From: Gaiellasilicea sp963730405
GTDB lineage: Bacteria > Actinomycetota > Thermoleophilia > Gaiellales > Gaiellaceae
Assembly (NCBI GenBank): GCA_963730405.1
Contig: CAVSRW010000001.1
Span: 186,001-250,000 of the forward strand
DNA length: 64,000 bases
Reading direction: 5' to 3'
The position numbers and the translations under genes are program-made. The notes under the pieces are model-generated. The model had not been told where the DNA came from and ran no database searches. It was given only the letters and a program-made list of their open reading frames with translations. This document shows, piece by piece, positions 23,785 to 31,183 of this stretch (the stretch's first letter is position 1; the number at the start of each line of letters is the position of its first letter).

Positions 23785-25962
23785 CTACTCGGGCTCCGCG
23801 GGCGGCTCGGTCGGCGGCGGTGGCGTCGTGGGCGGCACGACCGGTTGCGAGGCGGGCGGGGCATCGGGAACCGAATCCGTCTGCTCCTCCGTCTCCGTCC
23901 CCTCCTCCTCCGTCGTTGCCGGGGGCGTGTAGTCGTCAGTGTCGTCGTAGTAGCCGAACGAGCGCGCGTACTGGCCGCGCTCGAACTCGACCCACTCGGG
24001 CCAGTCCTGCGGCTCCGGGAAGTCCTCCGGCTCCAGCTGGCCGATCGCAGAGCTCATGAAGAGACGCCAGATCTGCGCGGGGAAGCTGCCACCTGTGACG
24101 GAGATCCCGTGCACGCTCTCCATCGGCACTTTGCCGCGGGGGTAGCCGACCCAGACGGTCGTGCCGAGGCGGGGCGTATAGCCGCAGAACCAGGCGTCGG
24201 AGTGCTCCTCGGTCGTGCCGGTCTTGCCGGCGGCCGGGTGCCCGTAGTTGGCGCCGGTGCCGGTGCCGTACTGCATGTTCTGCGCGAGGATCTGCGTGAC
24301 GGTGTAGGCGACGCCGTCGGAGATGACCCGCTTGCGCTTCGGCTTCCCCCAACCGGCGTTCGTGTCCTCGCCTGTCGGGAGGATCACCTTCCGGATCGCC
24401 ATCGGCTCGGAGTAGACCCCGCCCGCGGCGAGGGTCGCGTACGCCGACGCCATGTCGAGCGGGGAGACGTCCATCGCGCCGAGCCCGATCGACGGGACGT
24501 AGGCGCCGTCGACCGCGAGCGGCGAGCGAACGCCGAGCTTCCGCGCCATCTCGGCCACGGCTTCCGCCGTCACGTCGAGCGTGAGCTGCGCGTAGACGGT
24601 GTTGTCCGAGCGGAGCGTGGCCCGCTCGATCGTCGTCCAGCCCGTGTAGCTGTGGTCGTAGGTCTCGGGGCACCACCAGGTTCCGTCCTCGCAGTTCCCG
24701 TCCGGGTCGGGGCGGTAGAAGAAGGGCGCCGAGCGATACGTCGTCGACTCGGGGTCGATTCCCTTCTCGACGGCCGCCGCGAGCACGAACGTCTTGAACG
24801 TCGAGCCCGACTGGCGCCGCGCCTGCGAGAGCAGGTTGAACTGGTTCTTCTTGTTGCCGGGGATCACGGCCGTCATCGCCCGGATCGCGCCGTTCTTCGG
24901 GTTGATCGAGATCACGCCCGCGGCCGGGTCGCCCGGGAGGTAGAGCGTGTCCCGGATCGCCTTCTGCGCGGCGCGCTGGAAGCGCGGGTCGATCGTCGTG
25001 TAGACCTTGAGCCCGCCCGAGCGGACGGTGCCGGCCCCGTACTCGGCGATCAGCTGGTCACGGACGTAGCCGAAGAAGTCGGGCTCGCGGATCTCCTTGT
25101 AGAGCTTGCCCGCCTTGAGCCCGAGGCCGCGCTTGACGGCCCAGTCGTGCTGCTCCTGGCTGATCACACCCTCGCTCCGGAGCGCCAGCAGCACCTGGTT
25201 CCGCCGGGCCTTCGCCACCTGCTCCCGCTGGAACGGGTTGTAGGTACTCGGCGCCTGCGGCAGGCCGGCGAGGAGGGCCGCCTCGGGCAGGTTGAGCTCG
25301 CTCGCGTTCTTCGAGAAGTACGTCTGCGCGGCCGCCTCGATGCCGTAGGCGAGATTGCCGTAGTAGACCTGGTTCATGTACGTGACCAGGATCCGGTTCT
25401 TCGTCCACGCCTTGTCGAGCTTGATCGCGAGGCACGCCTCCTTCAGCTTCCGCTCGACGGTCTTCTCCCGCCCGATGTAGAGGTTGCGCACGAGCTGCTG
25501 CGTGATCGTCGAGCCGCCCTCCACCACCTGGCCGGCACTGACGTTCTTCCAGAGCGCCCGTGCGATGCCCTCGACGTCGACGCCGTCGTGCTGGTAGAAG
25601 CGCCGGTCCTCGATCGCAACCGTCGCCTTCGGCATCCAGGCACTGATCCGCTTGTACGGGACGGGCTGGCGGTTCCGCTCTGCGGGGATCACGCCGAGCC
25701 GGGAGTTGTCGGCCGCGTAGATGAAGGTGTTCGAGCCGATCTCGACCTGCTGCAGGGAGTTGAGGTCGCAGGAGGAACCGAACGTCGCGACCGAGGTGAC
25801 CGCCGCACCGGCGACGACGAAGAGGAGGCCGAGCACAGCGACGAGGGCGAGGATGACCGCGCGCCGGCGCGTCGTCTTCCGCTCGACCCGCTTGCGCTTG
25901 CGGCGCCGGCGCGCGTAGATCTCGTCGTCGAGGCCACGGCTGCTTCCGCGCGGCGGCGTCAT
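23785..25962 (-). CDS. Class A penicillin-binding protein
   Basis: A 725-residue bifunctional peptidoglycan synthase. A cytoplasmic Arg/Lys-rich start is followed by one membrane helix (about residues 35-58), a GT51 glycosyltransferase domain with Glu in IEDRRFYQHDGVD and GGSTITQQLVRN, and a transpeptidase domain with SxxK in SGSTFK, SDN in RSDNTVYAQ and KTGTTE. The last ~60 residues are Pro/Glu/Thr-rich and disordered. ATG 25962 overlaps the upstream mscS stop by 4 bases. It is probably co-expressed with the glycosyltransferase downstream. Confidence 0.93.
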   Translation of the reverse strand: MTPPRGSSRGLDDEIYARRRRKRKRVERKTTRRRAVILALVAVLGLLFVVAGAAVTSVATFGSSCDLNSLQQVEIGSNTFIYAADNSRLGVIPAERNRQPVPYKRISAWMPKATVAIEDRRFYQHDGVDVEGIARALWKNVSAGQVVEGGSTITQQLVRNLYIGREKTVERKLKEACLAIKLDKAWTKNRILVTYMNQVYYGNLAYGIEAAAQTYFSKNASELNLPEAALLAGLPQAPSTYNPFQREQVAKARRNQVLLALRSEGVISQEQHDWAVKRGLGLKAGKLYKEIREPDFFGYVRDQLIAEYGAGTVRSGGLKVYTTIDPRFQRAAQKAIRDTLYLPGDPAAGVISINPKNGAIRAMTAVIPGNKKNQFNLLSQARRQSGSTFKTFVLAAAVEKGIDPESTTYRSAPFFYRPDPDGNCEDGTWWCPETYDHSYTGWTTIERATLRSDNTVYAQLTLDVTAEAVAEMARKLGVRSPLAVDGAYVPSIGLGAMDVSPLDMASAYATLAAGGVYSEPMAIRKVILPTGEDTNAGWGKPKRKRVISDGVAYTVTQILAQNMQYGTGTGANYGHPAAGKTGTTEEHSDAWFCGYTPRLGTTVWVGYPRGKVPMESVHGISVTGGSFPAQIWRLFMSSAIGQLEPEDFPEPQDWPEWVEFERGQYARSFGYYDDTDDYTPPATTEEEGTETEEQTDSVPDAPPASQPVVPPTTPPPPTEPPAEPE

Positions 25963-26681
25963 GCGACGATCCCGCGCTCGCGCAGCAGGCCGTGGACACG
26001 GAGGCGCAGATCCTGCTCGAGCCGCTCGGCGGCGGCCTCGTTCTCGGTCCAAGCGCGAAGCGTCAGGGTCGGAGACCCCTCGAGAGACGAGACGAAGACC
26101 TCGTTCCGGTCACCGGGAACCTCCGCTCGAAGGTCCTCGACGAGCCGGCGAAGGTCTGACGTGGGCGGAACCTGCACAGTGACCTCGGCGTATTTCGCAG
26201 CGCTGCGAATCGTGGAGTTCGTGATGGTATCCGAGGCCAACTTCTCGTTCGGGATCACGAGCCGGGCGTTGTCCTCGGTGCGGATGAACGTGTACATCAG
26301 CCCTATCTCCTCGACGGCGCCCTCCACACCTCCGACCGAGACCCAGTCCCCGAGTCGGAGCGGCTGGGTCATCGCGATCATCAGGCCGGCGACGAAGTTG
26401 CCGAGCGTCCGCTGCGACGCGAAGCCGATGATCAATCCGATGATCGCGGAGGATGCAAGCAGGCCGCCCGCGACCGCGCGCACCTGCGGGATCACGAGCA
26501 GCGCCGAGAGGACGCCCACCGTGACGATCGCGACCGCGATCGTGCGGCGCAGGACCTTGTAGCGCGTCAGCGCCTCGGGGGAGCGGTTCGCGCCCATGAT
26601 CCGGCGGTCGATCAGCCGCACCGCCGCGGCCGTGAGGCCGAGCACGATCCCGATCACGAGCAGGCGCAGCCACAGCTCCAT
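25959..26681 (-). CDS. Small-conductance mechanosensitive channel MscS family
   Basis: A 240-residue channel that should open under membrane tension to release solutes. Three predicted helices precede the conserved pore helix and beta domain: AIIGLIIGFASQRTLGNFVAGLMIAMTQPLRLGDWV, then GVEGAVEEIGLMYTFIRTEDNARLVIPNEKL. The C-terminal cytoplasmic cage domain is present, and the length is about that of minimal MscS. It precedes the PBP gene with a 4-base overlap, linking turgor safety with wall synthesis. Confidence 0.92.
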   Translation of the reverse strand: MELWLRLLVIGIVLGLTAAAVRLIDRRIMGANRSPEALTRYKVLRRTIAVAIVTVGVLSALLVIPQVRAVAGGLLASSAIIGLIIGFASQRTLGNFVAGLMIAMTQPLRLGDWVSVGGVEGAVEEIGLMYTFIRTEDNARLVIPNEKLASDTITNSTIRSAAKYAEVTVQVPPTSDLRRLVEDLRAEVPGDRNEVFVSSLEGSPTLTLRAWTENEAAAERLEQDLRLRVHGLLRERGIVA

Positions 26682-26752
26682 GGCGGTCAGGTTCGACGGC
26701 CGGCCGCGGGTTCCTCAAAGGATGACGGGCGCGCCTCTGCTGCAATGGCGCG

Positions 26753-27397
26753 ATGAGACTCGCTCTCTGGCTCCTCTTCGTCAGCGCGTTCGCGGCGCTC
26801 AACCTCTACGGCCGCAGCGAAGGGCCGCCTCCCGACGACGACATCATCTACCAGTACGAATTCGCCGTCGGCAGCCTCGCCGGGTACGCGGTGCTGTTCT
26901 CGCTGGTGCTCGCGCTGACGATCGGCCTGCCGAGGCGCGAGGTCCTGGCGCTTCGGCCACCGCCGTCCTGGGGCCGGGCGCTCGGGCTCGCCCTCGGAGC
27001 GCTGGTCGTGATCTACATCGGCGCCGCTGCCGCGCTCTCGCTGTCGGACGCCGGCGACGAGCAGAACCTGACGCCGGAGGGCTGGGACGGAAGCCGTGCC
27101 GGTGCCTACGCGCTCAGCTTCGTCGCCGTCGTGCTCGCGGCGCCGATCACCGAGGAGCTGCTCTACCGCGGCGTCGGCCTGTCCTTGCTGCTGGCACGGA
27201 CGGCCGCGCCCGTCGCCGTCGGTGTGACCGCGGTGCTCTTCGGGCTCGGACACGGGCTCGTGCTCTCGCTCGCCGCGTTCATCTGGTTCGGGATCGTGAT
27301 CGCGATCGTCCGCCTGCGCACGAACAGCATCTACCCGGCCTTCATCGTCCACAGCGCCTTCAACGCGGTCGGCATGATCGCGCCGTTGTTCCTCTGA
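26753..27397 (+). CDS. CPBP family intramembrane metalloprotease
   Basis: A 214-residue membrane protein of the CAAX-protease/bacteriocin-processing (Abi) family. Motif 1 is ITEELLYRG (Glu-Glu and Arg), motif 2 FGLGHG (His) and motif 3 HSAFNAVG (His/Asn), all inside predicted helices. Substrate is unknown; these proteins process prenylated or peptide substrates or act in regulated proteolysis. It is divergent from mscS. The bases before ATG 26753 lack both a Shine-Dalgarno and a clear TAnnnT box. Confidence 0.85.
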   Translation: MRLALWLLFVSAFAALNLYGRSEGPPPDDDIIYQYEFAVGSLAGYAVLFSLVLALTIGLPRREVLALRPPPSWGRALGLALGALVVIYIGAAAALSLSDAGDEQNLTPEGWDGSRAGAYALSFVAVVLAAPITEELLYRGVGLSLLLARTAAPVAVGVTAVLFGLGHGLVLSLAAFIWFGIVIAIVRLRTNSIYPAFIVHSAFNAVGMIAPLFL

Positions 27398-27406
27398 CCC
27401 TGGCGC

Positions 27407-27412
27407 TATTGT
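27407..27412 (+). promoter_or_regulatory. -10 box TATTGT upstream of small ORF
   Basis: TATTGT ends 7 bases before GTG 27420. This is the only promoter-like box in the 119-base gap before the chorismate mutase gene. Confidence 0.4.
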
Positions 27413-27419
27413 CGGGCGA

Positions 27420-27515
27420 GTGCGCGGCGCGATCCACGGCTACCCGCCGGTCCCGGCCCCTCCCGCGTCGCACGGCTGCGCCGGCTTCGGGACGACCGTC
27501 GTCGCCCGTTTCTGA
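27420..27515 (+). CDS. Putative 31-residue leader ORF before chorismate mutase
   Basis: GTG 27420 opens a 31-codon ORF ending in TGA 27513-27515, one base before the chorismate mutase ATG. It is Pro/Ala-rich, with one Tyr near the start and two Phe near the end but no Trp. Its start fits the leaderless pattern. It may serve translational coupling or aromatic-amino-acid-sensitive attenuation, or be chance. No homology is recognised. Confidence 0.3.
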   Translation: MRGAIHGYPPVPAPPASHGCAGFGTTVVARF

Positions 27516-27516
27516 C

Positions 27517-27807
27517 ATGTCCGGCGCAAACGACGATCCGCTGATCCGGCAACTGCGCGAACAGCTCTCGGAGAACGACGTCGCGATCGTGGAGGCGCTC
27601 AACACGCGCCTGAAGCTCGTCGCCCAGCTCAAACGCGTGAAGGAGGAGCGGGGGATCGGGTTCCTCGACCCGGCCCGCGAGGAGTGGATGCTGCAGTTCC
27701 TGACCCGCACCAACCGCGGCCCGCTCTCGCCCGCGGGGCTGCGCGAGATCTACACCGAGCTGCTCGACCTCACGAAGCGGGAGGTCGGGCGGAGCGACGA
27801 GACCTAG
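27517..27807 (+). CDS. Chorismate mutase, AroQ type
   Basis: A 96-residue all-helical protein that converts chorismate to prephenate for Phe/Tyr synthesis. The pattern LIRQLREQLSENDVAIVEALNTRLKLVAQLKRVKEERGIGFLDPAREEWMLQ matches AroQ mutases, with the Arg and Lys of the active site in the LNTRLKLVAQLKRVK stretch. It is monofunctional; no prephenate dehydratase or dehydrogenase is fused. It overlaps the convergent bifunctional nuclease gene by 4 bases. ATG 27517 directly follows the small ORF. Confidence 0.88.
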   Translation: MSGANDDPLIRQLREQLSENDVAIVEALNTRLKLVAQLKRVKEERGIGFLDPAREEWMLQFLTRTNRGPLSPAGLREIYTELLDLTKREVGRSDET

Positions 27808-28337
27808 CTGTCCTCCGGGTCGGCCGCGAACTCGTCGGGTGACACCGTGTCGAGGAAGGCGCGGAACTCGTCCGGGTCGAGCTCCGCAAGGGGCGGGACG
27901 CCGGCGGCGGCTGCGATCTCGTCATCCGAGGCGTCGCCCTCGAACTCGACCCCGGACTCCTCGATCACCTCGTCCGCCACGAAGATCTTGGCGCCCGCGC
28001 GCACGGCGAGTGCGATCGCGTCCGACGGCCGCGAGTCGACCTCGATCTCGGAGCCGTTCTGCTGCAGCGTGATCCGCGCGTAGTAGGTGTTCTCGCGCAT
28101 CTCGGTGACTGCGATCGACACCACCTCGGCGTCGAGCTGGCCGACGACGTCGTTGAGGAGGTCGTGGGTCATCGGCCTCGCGGAGACGGCGTTCTGGAGC
28201 TTGACGAGGATCGCCGCAGCCTCGGGATGCCCGATCCAGATCGGGAGGAACCGGTTGCCGTCGACCGTCTTCAGCAGCACGATCGGCTGCTTGCCGACCA
28301 TGTCGAAGCTGACGCCGTAGATGACCATTTCTCGCAT
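27804..28337 (-). CDS. Bifunctional nuclease family protein (DUF151)
   Basis: A 177-residue protein of the BFN/DUF151 family. The core is GVSFDMVGKQPIVLLKTVDGNRFLPIWIGHPEAAAI, then RPMTHDLLNDV and DSRPSDAIALAVRAGAKIFV. Family members have been linked to RNase/DNase activity and to transcription modulation; the bacterial role is poorly known. The acidic C-terminal ~40 residues are typical of actinobacterial members. ATG 28337 has GGGAGG upstream, with a TACACT box at 28356-28361 inside the end of the small upstream gene. Confidence 0.88.
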   Translation of the reverse strand: MREMVIYGVSFDMVGKQPIVLLKTVDGNRFLPIWIGHPEAAAILVKLQNAVSARPMTHDLLNDVVGQLDAEVVSIAVTEMRENTYYARITLQQNGSEIEVDSRPSDAIALAVRAGAKIFVADEVIEESGVEFEGDASDDEIAAAAGVPPLAELDPDEFRAFLDTVSPDEFAADPEDS

Positions 28338-28353
28338 CGGCAGGGCCTCCCGC

Positions 28354-28536
28354 TCAGTGTAGCCACGGCCTACGAGGATGAATCTCGAGGGGGACGAGCT
28401 CTGCGATCGGGACGCGGATCTGCTCGCCGGTCTCGAGATCCTCCAGGTCCGCGCGTCGGCCGGGCACCCCCATCGGGTCGATGCCGTGCACGACGTAGCG
28501 CCTACCCTCGTAGGCGAACTGGTCTCCGATCCTCAT
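28354..28536 (-). CDS. Small conserved-looking protein, unknown
   Basis: A 60-residue protein beginning MRIGDQFAYEGRRYVVHGIDPMG. The sequence alternates beta-strand-like segments (RYVVHGI, ADLEDLETGEQIRVPIAELVPL), suggesting a small barrel, perhaps nucleic-acid or protein binding. An upstream in-frame start at 28557 would add seven unlikely residues. It precedes the bifunctional nuclease gene by 16 bases on the same strand and may be co-transcribed. I do not recognise a named family. Confidence 0.6.
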   Translation of the reverse strand: MRIGDQFAYEGRRYVVHGIDPMGVPGRRADLEDLETGEQIRVPIAELVPLEIHPRRPWLH

Positions 28537-28654
28537 GTCCGCACACCGCGCCGCCACAAGGCGCGTGCTCCGCTGTATCGGCAGCGCGGCCGTGCGGGGC
28601 GATCCCTGAGACGGGTAGCCGTATCCGGCGCCTCACCGGCGGCGTTGAGTCAGC

Positions 28655-28903
28655 ATGGTCGACCTCTGGCTTCACGACATCGAATCGCTCGAAGCGGTGA
28701 CGCAGGACGAGCACACGAGGCGAATCTGCCTCCGGATGGCCGCCATGTCGCAGGCGGGCACGCTCGGCCCCTTCATCGCGAACCTCCGCCACGACGACGA
28801 GCTCGACGACAGCACGAAGGGCACGATCGCCGAGATCGCCGGTGACGCGAACTTCCTGCTCGCCGTCGAGGACTACGTCCGGCGCACGCAGCTCGTGCAC
28901 TAA
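28655..28903 (+). CDS. Small helical protein, unknown
   Basis: An 82-residue, mostly helical, acidic protein (MVDLWLHDIESLEAVTQDEHTRR...AGDANFLLAVEDYVRRTQLVH). Amino-acid composition looks like a real protein rather than an off-frame read. No domain is recognised, no Cys pair or transmembrane segment is present, and no Shine-Dalgarno or TAnnnT box precedes the ATG. A hairpin follows at 28926. Function is unknown. Confidence 0.55.
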   Translation: MVDLWLHDIESLEAVTQDEHTRRICLRMAAMSQAGTLGPFIANLRHDDELDDSTKGTIAEIAGDANFLLAVEDYVRRTQLVH

Positions 28904-28925
28904 CTCCGCCAATCGCAAGTGAGCC

Positions 28926-28953
28926 GGGCCGCTGAAAGCGGCCCCTTCAGGGG
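28926..28953. terminator. Hairpin terminator between small gene and tRNA-Ile
   Basis: GGGCCGCT/AGCGGCCC forms an 8-bp stem with a GAA loop (28926-28944), and CCCC/GGGG (28942-28953) offers an alternative second stem followed by TCTT. It may end both the plus-strand small gene and the minus-strand tRNA transcript. Confidence 0.55.
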
Positions 28954-29006
28954 TCTTCGCGCGGTCGGGATCCGCTTCCGCGGGTCTCGACCTTGCGCAA
29001 CATGCA

Positions 29007-29080
<74 letters not shown>

Positions 29081-29098
29081 GCGAGTCGGCGATTGTAG

Positions 29099-29941
29099 CT
29101 AGAGACTTTCGAGGACCTCGACGAGCTCCTCGAGCCGGAGCTCCTCGCCGAAGTGGATCTCGAGCTTGCCCGCGCTGACGCGCGCCGGGAGGCCGGTCAG
29201 GCGCTCGGCGGCGCCACGGGCGCGCTCGGCAAGCGCCGGATCGACCGCCGGGGCCGAGCGGGGACGGCGGGCGGCACCGCCCTCCTGAGCCGCCTTCTCA
29301 GCCGCGCGAACGGACATCCCGTCGCGGACGATCCGCTTCGCGAGCTTCTTGCGAGCGTCGTGATCCGGCAGCGAGAGGACGGCGCGGGCGTGCCCTTCGG
29401 TGAGCTCCCCGCGGGCGACCATCCAGAGCACCTCCTCGGGCAGCTCGAGCAGCCGGAGGCGGTTGGAGACGGACGACTTCGAGCGGCCGACGCGCCCGGC
29501 GACGTCTCCGAGCGAGAGCTCGAACTCGTCGACGAGCGCTGCGTAGGCGCGCGCTTCCTCGACGGGGGAGAGCTGCTCGCGGGCGACGTTCTCGACGAGC
29601 GCGAGCAGGAGCGTGTCGCGGTCGTCGGCCTCGCGGACGAGTGCGGGCAGGGTCTCGATCCCGGCCTCGCGCGCGGCGCGCCAGCGTCGCTCGCCGGCGA
29701 TCAGCTCGTACCCGCCCGCCCGGCGCGGCCTGACCACGATCGGCTGGAGCAAGCCCTGCTGCTTGATCGAGCTCGCCAACCCGCTCGTCGCCTCGGGCTC
29801 GAAGCGGCGCCGTGGCTGCCGTGGGTTCGCGTGGATGGCGTCGACGGGGAGCTCGGCGAGCTGCGTGCCCGCTCCGCCCTCGGCACCGCCGATCAGGACC
29901 TCGAGGCCGCGCCCGAGGCCGCGTCTAGGCGCGCTCGACAA
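29099..29941 (-). CDS. parB: Chromosome partitioning protein ParB
   Basis: A 280-residue CTP-dependent DNA clamp that loads at parS and spreads to organise the origin. The ParB/Srx domain shows IHANPRQPRRRFEPEA, GLLQPIVVRP and the GERRWRAAREAG CTP-binding box. The helix-turn-helix is LSLGDVAGRVGRSKSSVSNRLRLLELP, and a C-terminal dimerisation domain follows. The only start that gives a normal N-terminus is TTG 29941, which lies 17 bases inside the end of parA. No exact parS (GTTTCACGTGAAAC) was found in the window. Confidence 0.93.
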   Translation of the reverse strand: MSSAPRRGLGRGLEVLIGGAEGGAGTQLAELPVDAIHANPRQPRRRFEPEATSGLASSIKQQGLLQPIVVRPRRAGGYELIAGERRWRAAREAGIETLPALVREADDRDTLLLALVENVAREQLSPVEEARAYAALVDEFELSLGDVAGRVGRSKSSVSNRLRLLELPEEVLWMVARGELTEGHARAVLSLPDHDARKKLAKRIVRDGMSVRAAEKAAQEGGAARRPRSAPAVDPALAERARGAAERLTGLPARVSAGKLEIHFGEELRLEELVEVLESL

Positions 29942-30680
29942 GCTCCATCGCCACCTTCCAGTACGCCTCCGCGCCCGAGGAGCGGCGGTCGTAGGCGATC
30001 GCAGGGAGACCGTGGCTCGGCGCCTCCGCGAGGCGGACCGAGCGCGGCACCGTGGTCGAGAAGACGAGGTCGCCGAAGTGCCTCCGCACTTCCGCCTCGA
30101 CCTCTGCGGCAAGGCGCGTTCGGCCGTCGACCATCGTCAGGAGGATCCCGGCGAGCCCGAGCCGCGGGTTCAGCCGCGCTTTCACGAGCTCGAACGAGCC
30201 GAGCAGCTGCGAGAGGCCCTCCAGTGCGTAGTACTCGGCCTGCACCGGCACGATCACCCGGTCGGCGGCAGCGAGGGCGTTCACCGTCAGCGGCCCGAAG
30301 GAGGGCGGGCAGTCGAGGAAGACGAAGCCGTAGCGGTCGCGCGCACCGGCGAGCGAGCCTTGGAGATAGCGCTCCCCGTCGGGATGCTCGGAGAGCTCGA
30401 CCGCGGCGCCGGCGAGCGCCGGCTTCGACGGCACGAGCTCGAGGTTGCCGAAGCGCGTCGGCCGTGCGATCTCGGCGACCGGCGCGCCGTCGAGCAGGTC
30501 GTAGCTCGAGGTGCCGTTCGCCTTCTCTCCGAGCCCGGAGGTCGCGTTCGCCTGTGGGTCGAGGTCGATCAGGAGCGCCCGCTCGCCGGCCTCGGCGAGG
30601 CAGGCCGCGAGGTTCACGGCGGTGGTCGTCTTGCCGACGCCACCCTTCTGGTTGGCGACCGCGTAGATGGTGCCGGGCAC
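29925..30680 (-). CDS. parA: Chromosome partitioning ATPase ParA/Soj
   Basis: A 251-residue Walker-type ATPase that moves ParB-bound origins apart. The deviant Walker A, NQKGGVGKTTTAVNLAA, is at residues 9-25, the A' motif is LIDLDPQANAT and Walker B is FVFLDCPPSFGPLT. Length is that of chromosomal Soj proteins without an N-terminal DNA-binding domain. A TAGACT box lies exactly 6 bases before GTG 30680, so the transcript is probably leaderless. It overlaps parB. Confidence 0.94.
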   Translation of the reverse strand: MPGTIYAVANQKGGVGKTTTAVNLAACLAEAGERALLIDLDPQANATSGLGEKANGTSSYDLLDGAPVAEIARPTRFGNLELVPSKPALAGAAVELSEHPDGERYLQGSLAGARDRYGFVFLDCPPSFGPLTVNALAAADRVIVPVQAEYYALEGLSQLLGSFELVKARLNPRLGLAGILLTMVDGRTRLAAEVEAEVRRHFGDLVFSTTVPRSVRLAEAPSHGLPAIAYDRRSSGAEAYWKVAMELVERA

Positions 30681-30686
30681 ACTCCG

Positions 30687-30692
30687 AGTCTA
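30687..30692 (-). promoter_or_regulatory. -10 box TAGACT for parAB
   Basis: On the minus strand TAGACT ends 6 bases before GTG 30680. The same hexamer with the same spacing precedes the sigma-factor gene at 48393. Confidence 0.5.
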
Positions 30693-30707
30693 GAGAGGCC
30701 CTCGGAC

Positions 30708-30713
30708 TATCCT
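30708..30713 (+). promoter_or_regulatory. -10 box TATCCT, copy of the rnpA promoter
   Basis: TATCCT lies 6 bases before GTG 30720. The 19-base string GACTATCCTCGCCTCGTGC here (30705-30723) is identical to the rnpA start region on the minus strand. Confidence 0.45.
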
Positions 30714-30719
30714 CGCCTC

Positions 30720-30794
30720 GTGCGCTTTGCCGGCTCGACGCTCGAGTTCAGCGGCATCCGGCTCCGGAACGCCGAGCCTATGCTGCAGTCGTGA
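30720..30794 (+). CDS. Putative 24-residue leaderless ORF before VOC gene
   Basis: GTG 30720 opens a 24-codon ORF (starting MRFAGSTLEF) whose TGA overlaps the GTG of the downstream gene as GTGA. A TATCCT box lies 6 bases upstream. The peptide has no recognised motif. The -10 box of the downstream gene also lies within it, so it may be translated only from the longer transcript. Either a coupling leader peptide or coincidence. Confidence 0.3.
   Translation: MRFAGSTLEFSGIRLRNAEPMLQS
30779..30784 (+). promoter_or_regulatory. -10 box TATGCT for VOC gene
   Basis: TATGCT ends 6 bases before GTG 30791, and no Shine-Dalgarno is present. Confidence 0.45.
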
Positions 30795-31183
30795 CCGTTC
30801 GCGAGCTGCGCGTCTGCGTGACCGCCGAGGACTACGAGGAGGCGCTGCGCTTCTACCGCGACGTGCTCGGTCTCCGCGAGGTGGCGGCGTTCTCCGGCCG
30901 CGGCCGGGTGACGATCCTCGAGGCCGGCCGGGCGACGCTCGAGCTGCTCGAGCCGGAGCACGCCGAGTTCGTCGACGAGGTCGAGGTCGGCCGGCGCGTC
31001 GCCGGACACGTTCGGCTGGCGTTCGAGGTCGAGGACTCCCGGGAGGCGGCATCGCGGCTCGCCGGCGCTGGCGCGCGCGTGCTCGCCGAGCCCACCGAGA
31101 CGCCCTGGCGCTCGCTCAACGCGCGGCTCGAAGGACCAGCAGGACTGCAGCTGACGCTCTTCGAAGAGCTCGGCCCCGCCTAG
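30791..31183 (+). CDS. VOC/glyoxalase-superfamily protein
   Basis: A 130-residue single-domain vicinal-oxygen-chelate protein: LRVCVTAEDYEEALRFYRDVLGLREV opens the first beta-alpha-beta-beta-beta unit and AGHVRLAFEVEDSREAASRLAGAGARVLAEPTETPWRSLNARLEGPAGLQLTLFEE the second. The usual first metal-binding His near the start is replaced (RVCVT), while the second-half His (AGHVRLAF) and terminal Glu are present. It may be a glyoxalase, dioxygenase or resistance protein; the substrate is unknown. It converges with rsmG, overlapping by 4 bases. Confidence 0.82.
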   Translation: MTVRELRVCVTAEDYEEALRFYRDVLGLREVAAFSGRGRVTILEAGRATLELLEPEHAEFVDEVEVGRRVAGHVRLAFEVEDSREAASRLAGAGARVLAEPTETPWRSLNARLEGPAGLQLTLFEELGPA

